Made by a program: the position numbers and the translations under genes. From contig OU862923.1 in NCBI GenBank assembly GCA_917880885.1, positions 22,356,770 to 22,420,769 on the forward strand: a DNA stretch of 64,000 bases, given 5' to 3'. The stretch is from Limnephilus marmoratus (lineage: Eukaryota > Arthropoda > Insecta > Trichoptera > Limnephilidae). The stretch's first letter is position 1. Every line of letters begins with the position of its first letter. The notes under the pieces are model-generated. The model had not been told where the DNA came from. It worked only from the letters and a program-made list of their open reading frames with translations, and did no database searches. Of the stretch, positions 22,542 through 39,830 are shown piece by piece.

Positions 22542-25500
22542 TCATTCATTTAGTTTCCCCATAGCGGTAGATTTCTCCACTGCGGCTTGCACTGCACTGA
22601 TGTAGGATGCTCTGAAACAGAAAACAATTATTAACCCCTCCGCAACTTAAGCAGATATATGCGTTAAAAATACGACAGCAGTCAAGTACAATAAGCGTGT
22701 TTATACGTCAGCGCGTGTGTCTCCATAGAAATCGGTCTAACTCCGTTATGGTTTTAGTTACATCCCTAAAACAAAAAGTAAAAGGTCGATAGTAGATCAA
22801 GCTGTTTATTCCTATTCAAGTTGTCCATAGAAATACATAACAAGATATGCTGTCAGTCGCGTAGTTGACATAAATATTTACCCGCCCAAATTTACTACCG
22901 GCGGCTCAACCGCGCTCGACATTGTTAATTTTTATTAAATATTTTTATATGAAATGATAAAAAAGTGAGGTGACAAAAGTGTTTATTACACATTTATACA
23001 ATAGAATAAGTATTGTTGTTTACATAATCTGTGATTTTAGTACCGTTTTCACATAAAAACATCACGTGAGTCATTTTTACCTATTTTTAATGTTTGGGTT
23101 CTAAACTTTAATATTTACAAATGTTAATATTTTTTTGTAATATAATAATTCGAAAGCTTATTTTGTAACCTTTCTAAAACAGCTTTTACTATTCGGCTAC
23201 ATTCAGAAATGTTTCATTCATAGAGCTTTAATTGTGAAGCGGTAATAACACAAAGTTTTCTTAAAATGTCAGTTCTTTTGAGACATCTAAAGCGAATATT
23301 TGCGAAAATTTGGAGGAGTTAATGCTACTAACTAAACACAATGCATAATAACAGTCAAAATTGGTTGTCAGAATATGTATAAGCCTGAAAGTTATTCTAA
23401 TGATAGACAACAAACCACAGTTTGGGAGATGGCCATAAATGATCCGGGAACCATTTTTTGGATAACCAATACTTCAGCCGTAGGTCAACTCAAGTGGTTC
23501 GCTATGTTTGGTGCCTTAGAAGGGAAGCCCAAGATCATGGGGTGAGATTTGTGCATCTGGTGCTCACCTACTGCGTGACGAGTCGGATTGGGAGAGAATG
23601 GTTGGGGTAGGCCTTTTGACCTCTCCAGCCACTCTCTCGACCCATCGCCTTGCACTGCAGTTGGAGGGATGGATTCTTACATCCGTCACTTCTGACACAC
23701 TGACCCCCAGATTTCTACCCACCCCTCATACCTTTTTCCTTCCCAGAACGTCCTTTCGTTCCTCCACATAGCATCTCCTAAGATGACATAGGCCTGATGG
23801 AAATTATTTTCTTCAGGACTTCCTCTATGGAGCTAATGTAAAAAAAAAGATAAGTGAACCAAAAATTGTTGAAACTTTATCTTACTGACATTCATATGGC
23901 ATCATCAGTTAAAATATTATTTTTTGTAAAATAGTTTGAGACGATGATGGTGTAACATTATGTTTATCTAGAATTATAAAATTTGAAAGTATATTTCATC
24001 ACCTTTCAAAAACCGTTTTTTTTTAAATCAGACATGTTTAGGTACGTTTTAAGATTTTCACGGCCAAAAACATTTTCGTTATTTGTTTTTGGGGTGTTAT
24101 GCCGTGTTGCGCTACCTCCTTCTTTAACCAACGTTTCGGACATCGTTGCAGTGTCCATCATCAGGGCACATCCGGTAGATGAAATGTTTAATTTATTTGG
24201 ATTTTATTGCAAGCGGAAATATTATGACCTTCTGACAAAATGTGCCTGAGGCCTGAGGGGTTAAGATACAGCACCATATTTCTAGCAGCTGTGGAATCCG
24301 TTGTAATCTACACCTCTTCCTCACAAAATTTTTTTGATCTTTAATATCATTACTATTAATTAAGGGTCGACCGAGACGGGTTTTTCGTTCTCGGCCGAGA
24401 CCGAAAATAGATAAATTGAGAAAAAAAATTAAAATGCGCTATTTTTGCATAGTATAGCAACAATAAAACATTATACCTACTTAGTAAATACATTAAATCG
24501 AAATAACATCTCTCAGGCACTAACACCAAGTGTAGAATGTAGACGCGCGCGGTAGATTTAATCCCATTATCCTATACCGCACCTACTTATAACGGTCTCG
24601 GTTATGGCCGAGAATCTCGGTGGAAAATAGCCGAGAACCGAGACAGAGTTCTCGGTAGAATTTGTAGCCGAGAATGCCGAGACCGAGAACTCGGTCGACC
24701 CTTACTATTAATTCTCCTTCTCACCTGACACCTCCTTTCTCCAGCTCATACATCCCGCAAATAGTGGAGCCTCCGGGTGAGCAGACTTCATCCTTGAGTT
24801 GTGCGGGGTGTTTCCCTGTCTCCAGAACCATCTGTGCCGCTCCCATAACCGTCTGCGCAGCAAACTTGGTCGCCATTGCTCTCGGCAGGCCTTGCTTCAC
24901 TCCACCGTCCGACAGAGCTTCAATCATGAGATATACCTGGGGTGAAACACACTTATTATTTCATTGGATAATCTCTACATATTATAAATTAAAGTCCTCC
25001 GCCGCTTCTGTCTGTCTGTTCGCGATAAACTCAAAAACTACTTAACGGATTTTCATGCGGTTTTCACCAATTCATGAGGAAGGTTTAGGTATATGATATT
25101 TCAAGGTTTTGTGTAAATTGGTTGAAATATATCCTACTATCCTACTAATCTTACTAATATTATAAAGGCAAAAGTTTGAAAGGATGTATGTATGTTTGTT
25201 ACTTTTTCACGCAAAAAATACTGAATGGACTTTAATTCTTTCACAAATAGAAAGCTTTTTTTATTTTTTATTTTAGTATCAATAAAAAACCCTGAAGAAT
25301 TGCTCACGAAACATGTTGGTTTTGTAAACAATAAAAGTGGTAAAAACGAAGTAATTTATTAATTTAAATCAAAATGGTGCCACAAAATAAGTTTGCTGTG
25401 TTAGAAGAAGAAATAGAAAGCTATATTATTTGCAAGTAATATATATTGGTAAGCTTTGGCATTATGATAAGCTCTAGCGTTATGAAATTATTTATTATAC

Positions 25501-28500
25501 ATGTATTGTCCAGACGAAAAGCAAAGCGTTGCTTGGTAACTATAAGTAATTATTTGACGTACGCTGTCATTTAGTTATTTGTTTAGGTTACTATGGAGTT
25601 CCCTTTGATAGTTAAAATTATATTAATCTATAGGTACTAATATTATTATAAATGCAAAACTGCTTGTGTTTTTTGATTGTTACGCTTTAATAGGTGGCAT
25701 GCGCGCTGTTTGAAAAATGAATGTGATGGGTATGGAGGGGGGGTGGAGAGAAGGAGGGGGGGGGAGGGAGTGGAGCGGGATAGGGAAGGTGGAGGAGGTG
25801 GAGTGGGAACCCCCTAATACTATGTGAGCGAAGCTGGGGGCAAAAGCAAGTAATATATAAAGGAAGAATGTCTGAATGTGGTGGACGAGAGGGCTGTCAA
25901 GCGGGCGGATTTGATTTGTATGCAAAATTAACAGATGGCAGTGGTTATAAAGGTTGGGTAAACATCCAGTAGATGGCATTGTGTTTCGCGTGGCAAGGTC
26001 AGCTAGTAATTATATAACATTGAGACTCTACGAGGACTATTAAGGCCATATACCCAGTGGCTGAGAATTCAAATATCGTCAAAAGACGGTATAGCAATCC
26101 ATGTTAGACAGTAGACAATATTTCTTTAGAATGAGATAGATATTCTACCATATCCATATTGCTGTTCACCGCTATCACTTGCAACTTGCATTATTACAGT
26201 GCAGTTCCGGCGATTGTACCAGTATTTTCAACTAATAACTCAATATCGATTTTATTTTGTATAAAATTTACTATAATATGTACCTACATTCAAAATGAAA
26301 AAGCATGAAACTGCATATTTTGGTTGTTAATTCTGTGATATAGCAAACTAATATAATAATATATTTGTTATTAAAAAAAACGTGAACTGACAATTCAAAA
26401 ATTAATATTATAGTAAATTGACAAGTAACTGGAGATGCCATATTTTGACCCTTTATGTCCGTCATCTGGATTCAGGATAGGATTTAAATGATTTAGAGTG
26501 GGCAGTTATATTTTATTTTGAAACTTTTAAAATAGTATAATTCATTCTAAAATGTTACATATGGTAGGTCACACGTGTAATAAGTATGCATGTAGGTATC
26601 CCACCCATTTACATATTTACTTTTTTTACCACCAATCACATATAGTATACAGGCGGGTATGAGTATCTCAGCCCCGGGAACCAGGTGTGTCCAGAAGCAT
26701 ATAAATCCAACCTCTCCACTGCGATGCAAGGCGATGTTCCGAGAGATTCTCGGTTCAACTCCTTCAACCAGTCTCTCCCAATCCGGCCCGCTATGCAGTT
26801 GGTGGCAGATACATCCGATACCAAGACTGAAAAACCTCACCCCATGAACCCGGGCACCCTTGCTAAGTCTCCAAATACCACTTAAGGTGACCTATAGCAG
26901 AGGTGTTGGTTATCCAATAAATGGTTCCCGGGGCGGCGGTACCAATACCTGCCTCCCAAATTGCAAATGTTGTTTTAGGTAGGACCTTTCTGTTAATCCT
27001 CTGTATTTTCCAGCAACTGTCACATGTGTTTCTATTTGTTTCGTTCTGTTGTTTTGTTTGAATAAGTTTATAAAATGGAAATCTTCAGGAAATTTTACGA
27101 AAGATCGATAGCAGTATTTGATTGGCTTTACGAAATACCTGTTTAAATTTTGATCAGATTTTGTGTCTATGCACTGTAATCTGCCGCTTACACTAATTGG
27201 ACACTTGCTCGGTTTTTGGGGTGGCGGATTAGTAAGTATTGTGTAAACATTTGATGACTTACAAAGGCGGGTCCACTGCCAGCCAGTCCTCCCACTGCAT
27301 TGATCATGGTCTCAGGAACCTGCTGATAAATGCCGGCACAGGCCAATATTTTCTCAATGACCTCGCAGTCCTTCTCGGTAGCTGACTTGTCAGGAGTGTA
27401 GACTGTAGCGCCAACACCCAGAGTCATGGGGGTGTTGGGCATGGTACGCACAATCCGGGCATTCGGGAATGGTGACAAAGCCTGAAATCAAGTACAGCGC
27501 TAATTTATTAAATGAAATTTAAAATTTAGTATAATTAGTAAACAAGATGTAGAAAATATATGTGATGTTTATTAATAAAATAAACTTATTCACGTAGGTA
27601 TACCTACTTATTATATACACTGAATATACAGTGAGTGAGACTATGGCATCCCCAATTGGTACATGTTGTGGGAAAAGGAAGGAAATGAGGAAGAAGAAGG
27701 TGGGGAAGTGCCTGGCTATTCAAATTCGGTCACCAAACACGTCTAAAGCCATTTTAAGTTCAATTTTGAATGGTGGTCTTACTCCAGAGCAGTACTGAGA
27801 GTATCTTCCACTCCGGTACAGTACATCGCGCAAATATACTATATTGTATTATTTTAAATGAAAAAATTGTGAAAAAGAAGAAATTAATCAAATAAAATTT
27901 ATTTGTGCACACGGTAGGATCTGGATTGCTAATTGCGAACCTTACCTATCGACAACGGAGGCCGCCTCTCGGCTTTTTTTTAAATTTTATATATTTATAT
28001 GCTTGTACACACAGTTTAACACATAATGATAAAGTAAAACAAAAATGTTTATAATATAAAACATGATAGGTAATAGTCGTAGAGTGTAATATAACTAGCA
28101 GCTGTATGTAAATTTTTAAAACTTAAGTAATTATGTTTTGTGAACACCTCACTAGAAGAACCTGTTCTGAGGTTTTTTTTTTAATATGAATACCGCACAA
28201 GAGGCCCATCTGCTCCCGTCTGAAGCCAGTAAGACTATGGCATCCCCAATTGGGATATGTTGTGAGGCTGAAGATAGTGGGGAGTGGAAGGAGATAGGGA
28301 AGAGGAAGGTGGGGAAGTACCTGGCTATTCAGATCTGGTCACCAAACACGGCTAATGCCATTTCAAGCAATGTTTCAATTCTGAATGGTGGTCTTACACC
28401 AGGGCGATACTGAGAGATCTTCCACTCTGGAACGTGCCGCAAATATACTATATATTGTTTTAAATGAATAAATTGTGAAATAACACAAATTAATCAAATA

Positions 28501-30908
28501 AAATTTATTATGATACCGCGTGGTGTTTGCATTTTAAAAAGAGTTATTCTGCCGTCACAAGTAGAAACACAGTATCCTCTTTGAGACTCTCACGGGCACT
28601 GTGGGTGGAACCATGGCAATTGGCAGCAGTATTGTACATACATTAGGCAAGATGTTTGCATATTTTTTAAATCTCTCTGTGTTGAGATAAACATCACAAT
28701 ATTATATAGACGATGACATGTAGTGAAAAGAGTAAAATACATTGTACACCAAGTACAGTGTAGAAAAAGAGTTAAACATCATATTATAAAATTAGTAGTA
28801 AAAAGAAAACAAAGGGATATTACAAGAAGTGAACATAGTGAGAAGTTAAGCTGTTAAGGATTCTTTCTTCCAATAAGAATTTTCCGAACGAAACAACTCT
28901 CTACCTTGCTCTTTTTTATTAACGCATAATTAAAAAGCATGGAGCAAACAGGAAGACAACTTTTGTTATGTTTTTGGCAGTAAAAATACATACATATCAC
29001 TATTTCAAAGTCCCATAGAAAACAGTGAAATTGACCAAGAAATTCTAGTTTACACGTAATTGAGCAAGGGTTCTAACCTTTTTTAAGACATTGATACTAG
29101 TCCCTGCCAAAATTGATACGAACAGTTTATCTTTAGCAGATTTTCCGGGACTTAAAGTACTTTCAGCACCTGCAATGGCGTCTCCCAGGAGATGAGGTTT
29201 AACGCAGATGAAAATAACACTGCACTCGCTAACTACTTCCCCATTCTTAGTAGTCGTATTGGCTCCCAGCTTCTTCCAGTGATGGAGATTCTCAATATGG
29301 GGACCAGATACCCAGACCTGTGAAGGCTTGAATAACCCTGCAAATAAAAATGAAAGGGTACGATCGGATTACATTATACTTGTATTTTACCATATTGCTT
29401 GTGGTTAATTTTAAGGTTATCATTTCAAAGAAAAGGTATGACTGAACACGCTTAATAAAAATACTTTTTTTTAGAAAAACCTTTTGATTCATCTTAATTA
29501 CTATAAAAGTCGGTGGCGCAACACGGCATAACATCCCAAAAACAAATAACGAAAAAAACTATTAAAGTCAACAATTTGCAGTCAGCAATTTCAGCATATC
29601 GCTCGCCGTACATTCCCAATGAGTCTATATGGCGAGCAATACGCTGAAATAGGCGAAGCTACTTCTTTTATAGCAGTGTGTGACACCAGTCTTAACCTCT
29701 AAAAGCCCAGTGGTCTCGAACGGGACCGCAGATTTGCATTGTTCAATGCCGAACGGTCCCGTACGGGACTGGTGATTATGATACATTTCGCTATCGGATT
29801 ACACTGGATTATCATTATAATAATCCAGTGTAATAAGTGCCTGCGGGCAGCTTTTGGTTCGCCTTCGCCCAGTTTGAGTGTTGGTGACCATTTTATAAAT
29901 CAAATAGCCAGTTCCTCGGATCCACTGTGATCCAGTAACAGCTAGTCACCGGGACAAAGTAACCGTGATAGGCAATGACGTTGTATGTAATACATAGACG
30001 CGAAGTAGAAACCACAACTCTAGTTACAATAATAATCATATTACTATCTTCAATCTCTCCATATGTGGGGAGATCACGAAGTTACAAATCATTTAGTACT
30101 TACGCCTGCCAATCATGAGATCTGGTCACGGAAGTGGCACCATCTGTTGGCATTACTTTAATTCGGTTCAGTTACAAAAATAGATTTGTATACAAACTAC
30201 ACGTACAAATTTTTGAGTTCGGCGTAGCGTCAGAGTTGCCGTCTTAGCCGAATTCTTAAATTTTAACCGTACAGTCTCTGGTCTATTAAAACTGTTCGAT
30301 ATTTCACAAAAAATGCTTGAGCAGTGGGCTACCTTTATTGCATGCGGCGCACAAGCGTTTAAAGGTTAATTAAGTTTTTGGCAGGGGTAAATACATGGTA
30401 GTATTAGTCACTTCAGTATTAAAGTGTTATATTAAAAAGCTCACTTATAGAATATAAAATAAATAAACTCAAGGATATAATTATTTTGTATGTGTGCTCA
30501 CTAGGATGCCACAATTCTGTTAAGGGTTAAGCGTGTCCAGACATCCCGAAGGTTTACCAAATGAATATTGTGATGTTTAAACTAAATTTTAAAACATCAA
30601 CAGTTGTTTTGATGAAAAGATTAAAAATTGTAAAACATGTGGGTAGGTAGTCTGAAAACGTAACAAATATGGAGAGGATGGCTGAAGACAATTGAATCAG
30701 CGAAGCATCACTGAAATCATTTTGAAAATAACAAAATAAATGAATCCGAGATCTACAAAAGGGCGAAAGTAAAAAAATATATAATAATACCAATGAAGGT
30801 AATGGCTAAAAGATATGCCTACAAACCTTTCTTGATGATAACTTCACCGATCGCTTTTGACATGTTTCCGCCCCCGATGAATCCAAGATTAAAGTCGTAA
30901 GAAGTCAT
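22542..30908 (-). CDS. P5cr: Pyrroline-5-carboxylate reductase (complete, five exons)
   Basis: Exons are 30908-30827, 29337-29078, 27481-27263, 24936-24725 and 22611-22542; all borders are GT/AG and phases fit, giving 843 nt and 280 aa, the usual family size. The enzyme reduces pyrroline-5-carboxylate to proline with NAD(P)H, the last step of proline synthesis. The Rossmann-fold glycine motif [11 protein letters not shown] is at residues 10-20; VRTMPNTP and the signature [13 protein letters not shown] (175-187) follow; the C-terminal dimerisation domain carries SPGGSTI (240-246). No mitochondrial presequence precedes [10 protein letters not shown], which suggests a cytosolic isoform of the PYCR3/P5cr type. 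Which paralogue this is cannot be settled here. Introns are full of transposons, including a hAT MITE 12 bp from a splice donor. Confidence 0.95.
23428..23858 (+). mobile_element. SINE1, near full-length long form
   Basis: Contains the head (degraded start 'tttgggagatggccataaat'), the middle module with 'ggccttttgacctctccagc', the 'cagatttctacccacccctc' block, the 3' hairpin and an A-run after 'ggagctaatgt'. Confidence 0.85.
24093..24180 (-). repeat. Hammerhead-like foldback repeat
   Basis: On the minus strand CTGATGA is followed by a GGAC ... GTCC helix and then GAAAC, the order of conserved boxes in hammerhead ribozymes. One unpaired base sits next to the first box. A matching stem I was not found, so cleavage is uncertain. 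The same family appears at 5009-5085, and its flank at 29505-29545. Confidence 0.45.
24361..24704. mobile_element. hAT MITE (344 bp) with exact 8 bp target duplication
   Basis: Ends are TAAGGGTCGACCGAGA and its reverse complement. CTATTAAT flanks both sides (24353-24360, 24705-24712). Internal 'tctcggccgagaccg'-type repeats give further symmetry. No ORF. It lies in P5CR intron 4, with its duplication ending 12 bp from the exon 4 splice donor. Confidence 0.9.
24985..25412. repeat. Adjacent lepidopteran-type repeat fragments
   Basis: One fragment has 'tctgtctgtctgttcgcgat' and 'actacttaacggattttcat'. A second starts 'tactaatattataaaggc'. From about 25280 follows a single arm of the foldback family seen at 42358-42536, including CTGAAGA and CACGAAACATG. 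All lie in P5CR intron 3. Confidence 0.55.
25640..26008 (+). mobile_element. Helitron-like non-autonomous element (CTAG 3' end)
   Basis: It ends 'aaggtcagctag' followed by T and contains the 'gcgctgtttgaaaaatgaat' block and GGAGGG-rich centre shared with 41488-41895. The 5' end is not defined. Confidence 0.5.
26013..26645. other. P5CR intron 3, no feature seen
   Basis: AT-rich sequence with weak internal symmetry (26270-26415) but no ORF, splice-consistent exon or recognisable transposon end. Confidence 0.45.
26648..26958. mobile_element. SINE1 head-to-head pair
   Basis: It begins with a plus-strand head ('aggcgggtatgagtatc ... ccccgggaacca') and ends with a minus-strand head ('ccgccccgggaaccattta' when reversed). 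The inner part is the middle module in minus orientation. The unit is a rearranged or inverted-5' insertion. Confidence 0.7.
27625..27965 (-). mobile_element. SINE2, diverged copy in P5CR intron 2
   Basis: Body blocks match the copy at 20843-21243 on the minus strand; the tRNA-like head is badly decayed and the tail is short. Confidence 0.7.
28165..28512 (-). mobile_element. SINE2, 5'-truncated copy in P5CR intron 2
   Basis: Body and tail are well preserved on the minus strand ('cttgtgcggtattcat' then A-run), but the tRNA-like head is absent, as expected of 5' truncation during reverse transcription. Confidence 0.8.
28513..29077. other. P5CR intron 2, no feature seen
   Basis: AT-rich with no ORF or matching repeat. 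Confidence 0.45.
29696..30365. mobile_element. piggyBac-like non-autonomous element flanked by TTAA
   Basis: TTAA occurs at 29692-29695 and 30366-30369. The ends read CCTCTAAAAGCC and, reversed, CCTTTAAACGC. Near the left end are 'cgaacgggaccgc' and 'cggtcccgtacgggac', and a 14 bp perfect hairpin (29799-29812 and 29820-29833, TTACACTGGATTAT). No transposase ORF. Confidence 0.55.
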
Positions 30909-36972
<6,064 letters not shown>

Positions 36973-37013
36973 TAAATGTCATTAACCACATTCACATACA
37001 TACATGTCATTAA

Positions 37014-37390
37014 GGCTTCGCAACCGGGCTCGTAAAGAAGAAGATGGAGAGATATGAAATTACGAATGTTAGAGAAGAGCGCTAACATTTACAACGACAA
37101 AATCGATGCGAAAATTGCGAAAATGTTTAATAAAACACGACTCGTTTAAAATAGAGCAAAAATCTCGCGGGGAGCGTCATTTAATCGTATCATTTAAAGA
37201 AACATTGTGAATTTTTTCACAAATACAATTTATAAGATAGTAGAAACAGACTTGTTTTTAATAATTTTTGGAGCATATTTTGCGATTTTTTTCTATCGAG
37301 AAAATTTCATATAATTTGCGTTTCGGTGCGGGCAGCAAAAAATAACATTTTTTTAAGAACTTAAAAACTCCAAATGGGAGATATGTATTT
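37014..37390 (+). mobile_element. TTAA-flanked element family, truncated copy
   Basis: TTAA at 37010-37013 precedes GGCTTCGCAACCGGGC, as in the complete copies at 40792 and 58730. The body matches to 'atataatttgcgtttcgg'; the right inverted end is missing. It retains the uninterrupted Helitron target ('atcgagaaaatttcatataa'). Confidence 0.7.
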
Positions 37391-38427
37391 ACTATTATTT
37401 TAAATCTACTTAGAGGAAACAGGGTAGCAAAAGTTTCAATTTATGGATTAAAAAAGGTATCAATTTTCAATGCGTCAATGATTCTGACATAGTTTCTCGA
37501 TTACTCAATATCACAAAAATGTCACACCTAGTCATCAGGAGATAACGTGTAAATTAAAGGTATGTGTAAATAACTAGATCACGTGAATATTATGTAGGTT
37601 GTGGGAATTGTCATGCTCGTAAGGAAAGTAAATTGTAAAATGGTTGCAAATTGGATGACTTTTTTATACCGTGTTACATGCGTTAGCCGTGTACGGCGAG
37701 ACTACCATTTTGCAGCAGGTTGGCAAATTACAATAATTACCCTGAAACTCGGGGGATCAAGGTATAAGTAAATGGTCGACAGGAAATGTCCCCATTTCAC
37801 CCATTCTACGCCTTTATTACAGAACTGTATGAATACTTCAACGTAATGTTGTGTTTCGGACAAATTTGAAATGTTTTCATTAGTATTGTACAGCAACCTT
37901 TCCACTCAGTATGTCAAGCACTGCTCTGAAGTAGAACTCTGGATAAGTCGGTCCTTTCGGTTGGTGTGAATTTTTTTGATGACCGTTGTTGTGTGTTCGA
38001 CGTTTTTGTTAATAGCCCAGGCAACGAAGACCAAAAAATACCAAATAGGGGAAATAATTCATGTAGAAGCCAATTTTGGCACAGTTGTAGGGGAAGGTGT
38101 TCTTAACAAAATACTAAAAGTACTGGGTGGTGGGGGCGGAGCTAAGGGGGGGGGGTCTAAAGGTCCCTTTTTCAGTTTTTTGTTAATAACTCGAAAACTA
38201 CTGCCTCTAGGGAAAAAGTGTTTAGGTACTAAATTATCTACATAAAATTCTCTACAAAAAAGGTTCTATACACTTTTTTGTTAGGATCAATGCTTAGGGA
38301 GATAGGAAGGGGGGTAAATGTAAAATTAAAAATAAAAACAGATTTTATTTTTAAAAATGAAATGCTGGTCGTTAAAAATTAAATATTAATTGTTAAAAAT
38401 GAAATAATTAGTGTTTAAGGATGTACC
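37391..38427. other. Scribble intron 2, dispersed-repeat sequence
   Basis: Only a repeat-like block (38010-38300, 'gccaattttggcacagttg' and 'gtgggggcggagctaagg') stands out. No exon was recognised. Confidence 0.4.
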
Positions 38428-38661
38428 TTGAACATCTTGAGAGAGATCTTGAGAATGCTGACCAACATGAAGGAACTTATTCCAGACAACGTGGAAGATA
38501 ATGCTTCCTTGGTGTCAGCTTTGACGAAATCTCAGAGTCATCTGAAATCCCTCAAGGATAAGCTGACTTACGTGAACAGCGTGCCGCCTAATATTTTCGA
38601 AAACTGTCATCATGATGCTACACGAGGAAAACTCAAATTTGAGAACCGCAAATGTTTGTGA
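38428..38661 (+). other. Unrecognised coding-like fragment
   Basis: Within an open frame of 77 residues is MKELIPDNVEDNASLVSALT then SQSHLKSLKDKLTYV. Codon use is more GC-rich than the surroundings and the predicted protein is helical and charged. There is no acceptor/donor pair that would join it to scribble, and it is not the missing LRR exon. It could be a retrocopy fragment of a host mRNA or part of an unknown transposon. No function is proposed. Confidence 0.25.
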
Positions 38662-38699
38662 TTCTCAAATGTAGAGCAATCTCTGAATGGACGACTCCT

Positions 38700-38880
38700 C
38701 TCACATCGTAAAAACAAATAAGCATTGTCGGATGTTTGATTTCACTCGATGAACTTTTTTTGCTTTGTTGCTTGCTTCAAGGTCTTATTCGTAGCACCAT
38801 GATTCGTCACCTGTGATAAAAAAATTGGGTCATTTCGTAACTCTTCACGAAAATCTTTCATCGAAAAACCGACGAGAAAA
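38700..38880 (-). pseudogene. Mariner-type transposase remnant
   Basis: The minus strand reads a degraded FREELRNDPIFL followed one frame over by ITGDESWCYE, then VKSNIRQCLFVF. GDESW contains a catalytic aspartate of mariner DD(34)D transposases, and RxVKSNI is a typical downstream block. Frameshifts and stops show it is inactive; the inverted ends were not found. Confidence 0.7.
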
Positions 38881-39599
38881 CAAAACAATTATCACCAATA
38901 AAACTATACACGGTCTCCGGTACAGTTCGCGCAAAACTTAAATGCCGACCTGAAATTGATACCATCCTTTCTCCCGCAGGTACAGTCGCTTTCCTGACTG
39001 CAAAATAACCATAAGCGAAATAGAAAGATGAGTAGAACATATTCGTACGTGCTACAGAGAAAGGTGTGGGCGGGGAGGCATGCCGCTTTCCTGACCTTAA
39101 TCTCGCGTGTTGCGACGATTTCTGTATCAACGTCAGTTCTCTATTAAAGTTTGGCGTGTACTATGCTCTATACTACAAAAACTAAACCCCCGCAACATCA
39201 GTTCGGTTTCTTTTGGGTACACTCTCGTAGATATCTAGGTCTAAGAAATTGCGGTCGTCCCAACACAATTATGACACCATCCAGTTTATCACATTCGTAA
39301 GTTGTGTCGTATCAAGAGTCCGTGTACATAAGAGTTGTATGTAACGACGTAAATAGAGCGTGGGTGCCAACAACGACTTGTGCGACCATCCTCTCTGTCG
39401 GTTTGTTAAATCTAACCAAGTCTGACCGAGAATTTAAAAAAAAACGTGTGTGCTTTAGACCACGCCACTGAAGTAAAACTTTTTTAGGAAGAGAGAAAGA
39501 AAATGTGCGCGCGCACTGCTCTCTCTTGCTCCTACGGTGTGATACAAACAATAGGCCTGCACTGTATCTTAGATATACGAAACGTAACTGGCTATGAGA

Positions 39600-39830
39600 G
39601 AGAGAGAGAGATAGAAAATGTGTGCTCGTACCTCTCTCTCTTGCCCATACAGTACTTAATATACGAAACGTAACTCACTCTCTCTCTTTCTATCTTCACT
39701 AACTTATATCTCCCTCTCAACCACCTTTCGCCTCGTTTTTCGTAACGCTCTCGTCACGCATTCACCAGCTTACTCCCCAAGTCAAGCGTGCGTAAAGAAA
39801 TTTTACTTAAAAACTTTCGGTAACTAATGT
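39600..39830 (-). repeat. Partial copy of the GAAGTTTTACTTC-ended repeat, with GA microsatellite
   Basis: The minus strand holds TTTCTTTACGCACGCTTGAC, 'ttggggagtaagctggtgaa' and 'gagggagatataagttagtg', as at 51862-52105. A GAGAGA tract (39596-39612) and its complement frame the left part. Confidence 0.6.

Larger units (their letters stand above)
22631..24262. mobile_element. Possible TTAA-flanked element in P5CR intron 4
   Basis: The left end reads TTAACCCCTCCGC and the right end, reversed, TTAACCCCTCAGGCC, so nine bases match and TTAA borders both sides, as in piggyBac-like elements. No transposase is present; the interior includes a SINE1 copy and a hammerhead-like repeat. The left border is 20 bp from the exon 5 acceptor. 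Pairing of the ends is tentative. Confidence 0.35.
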
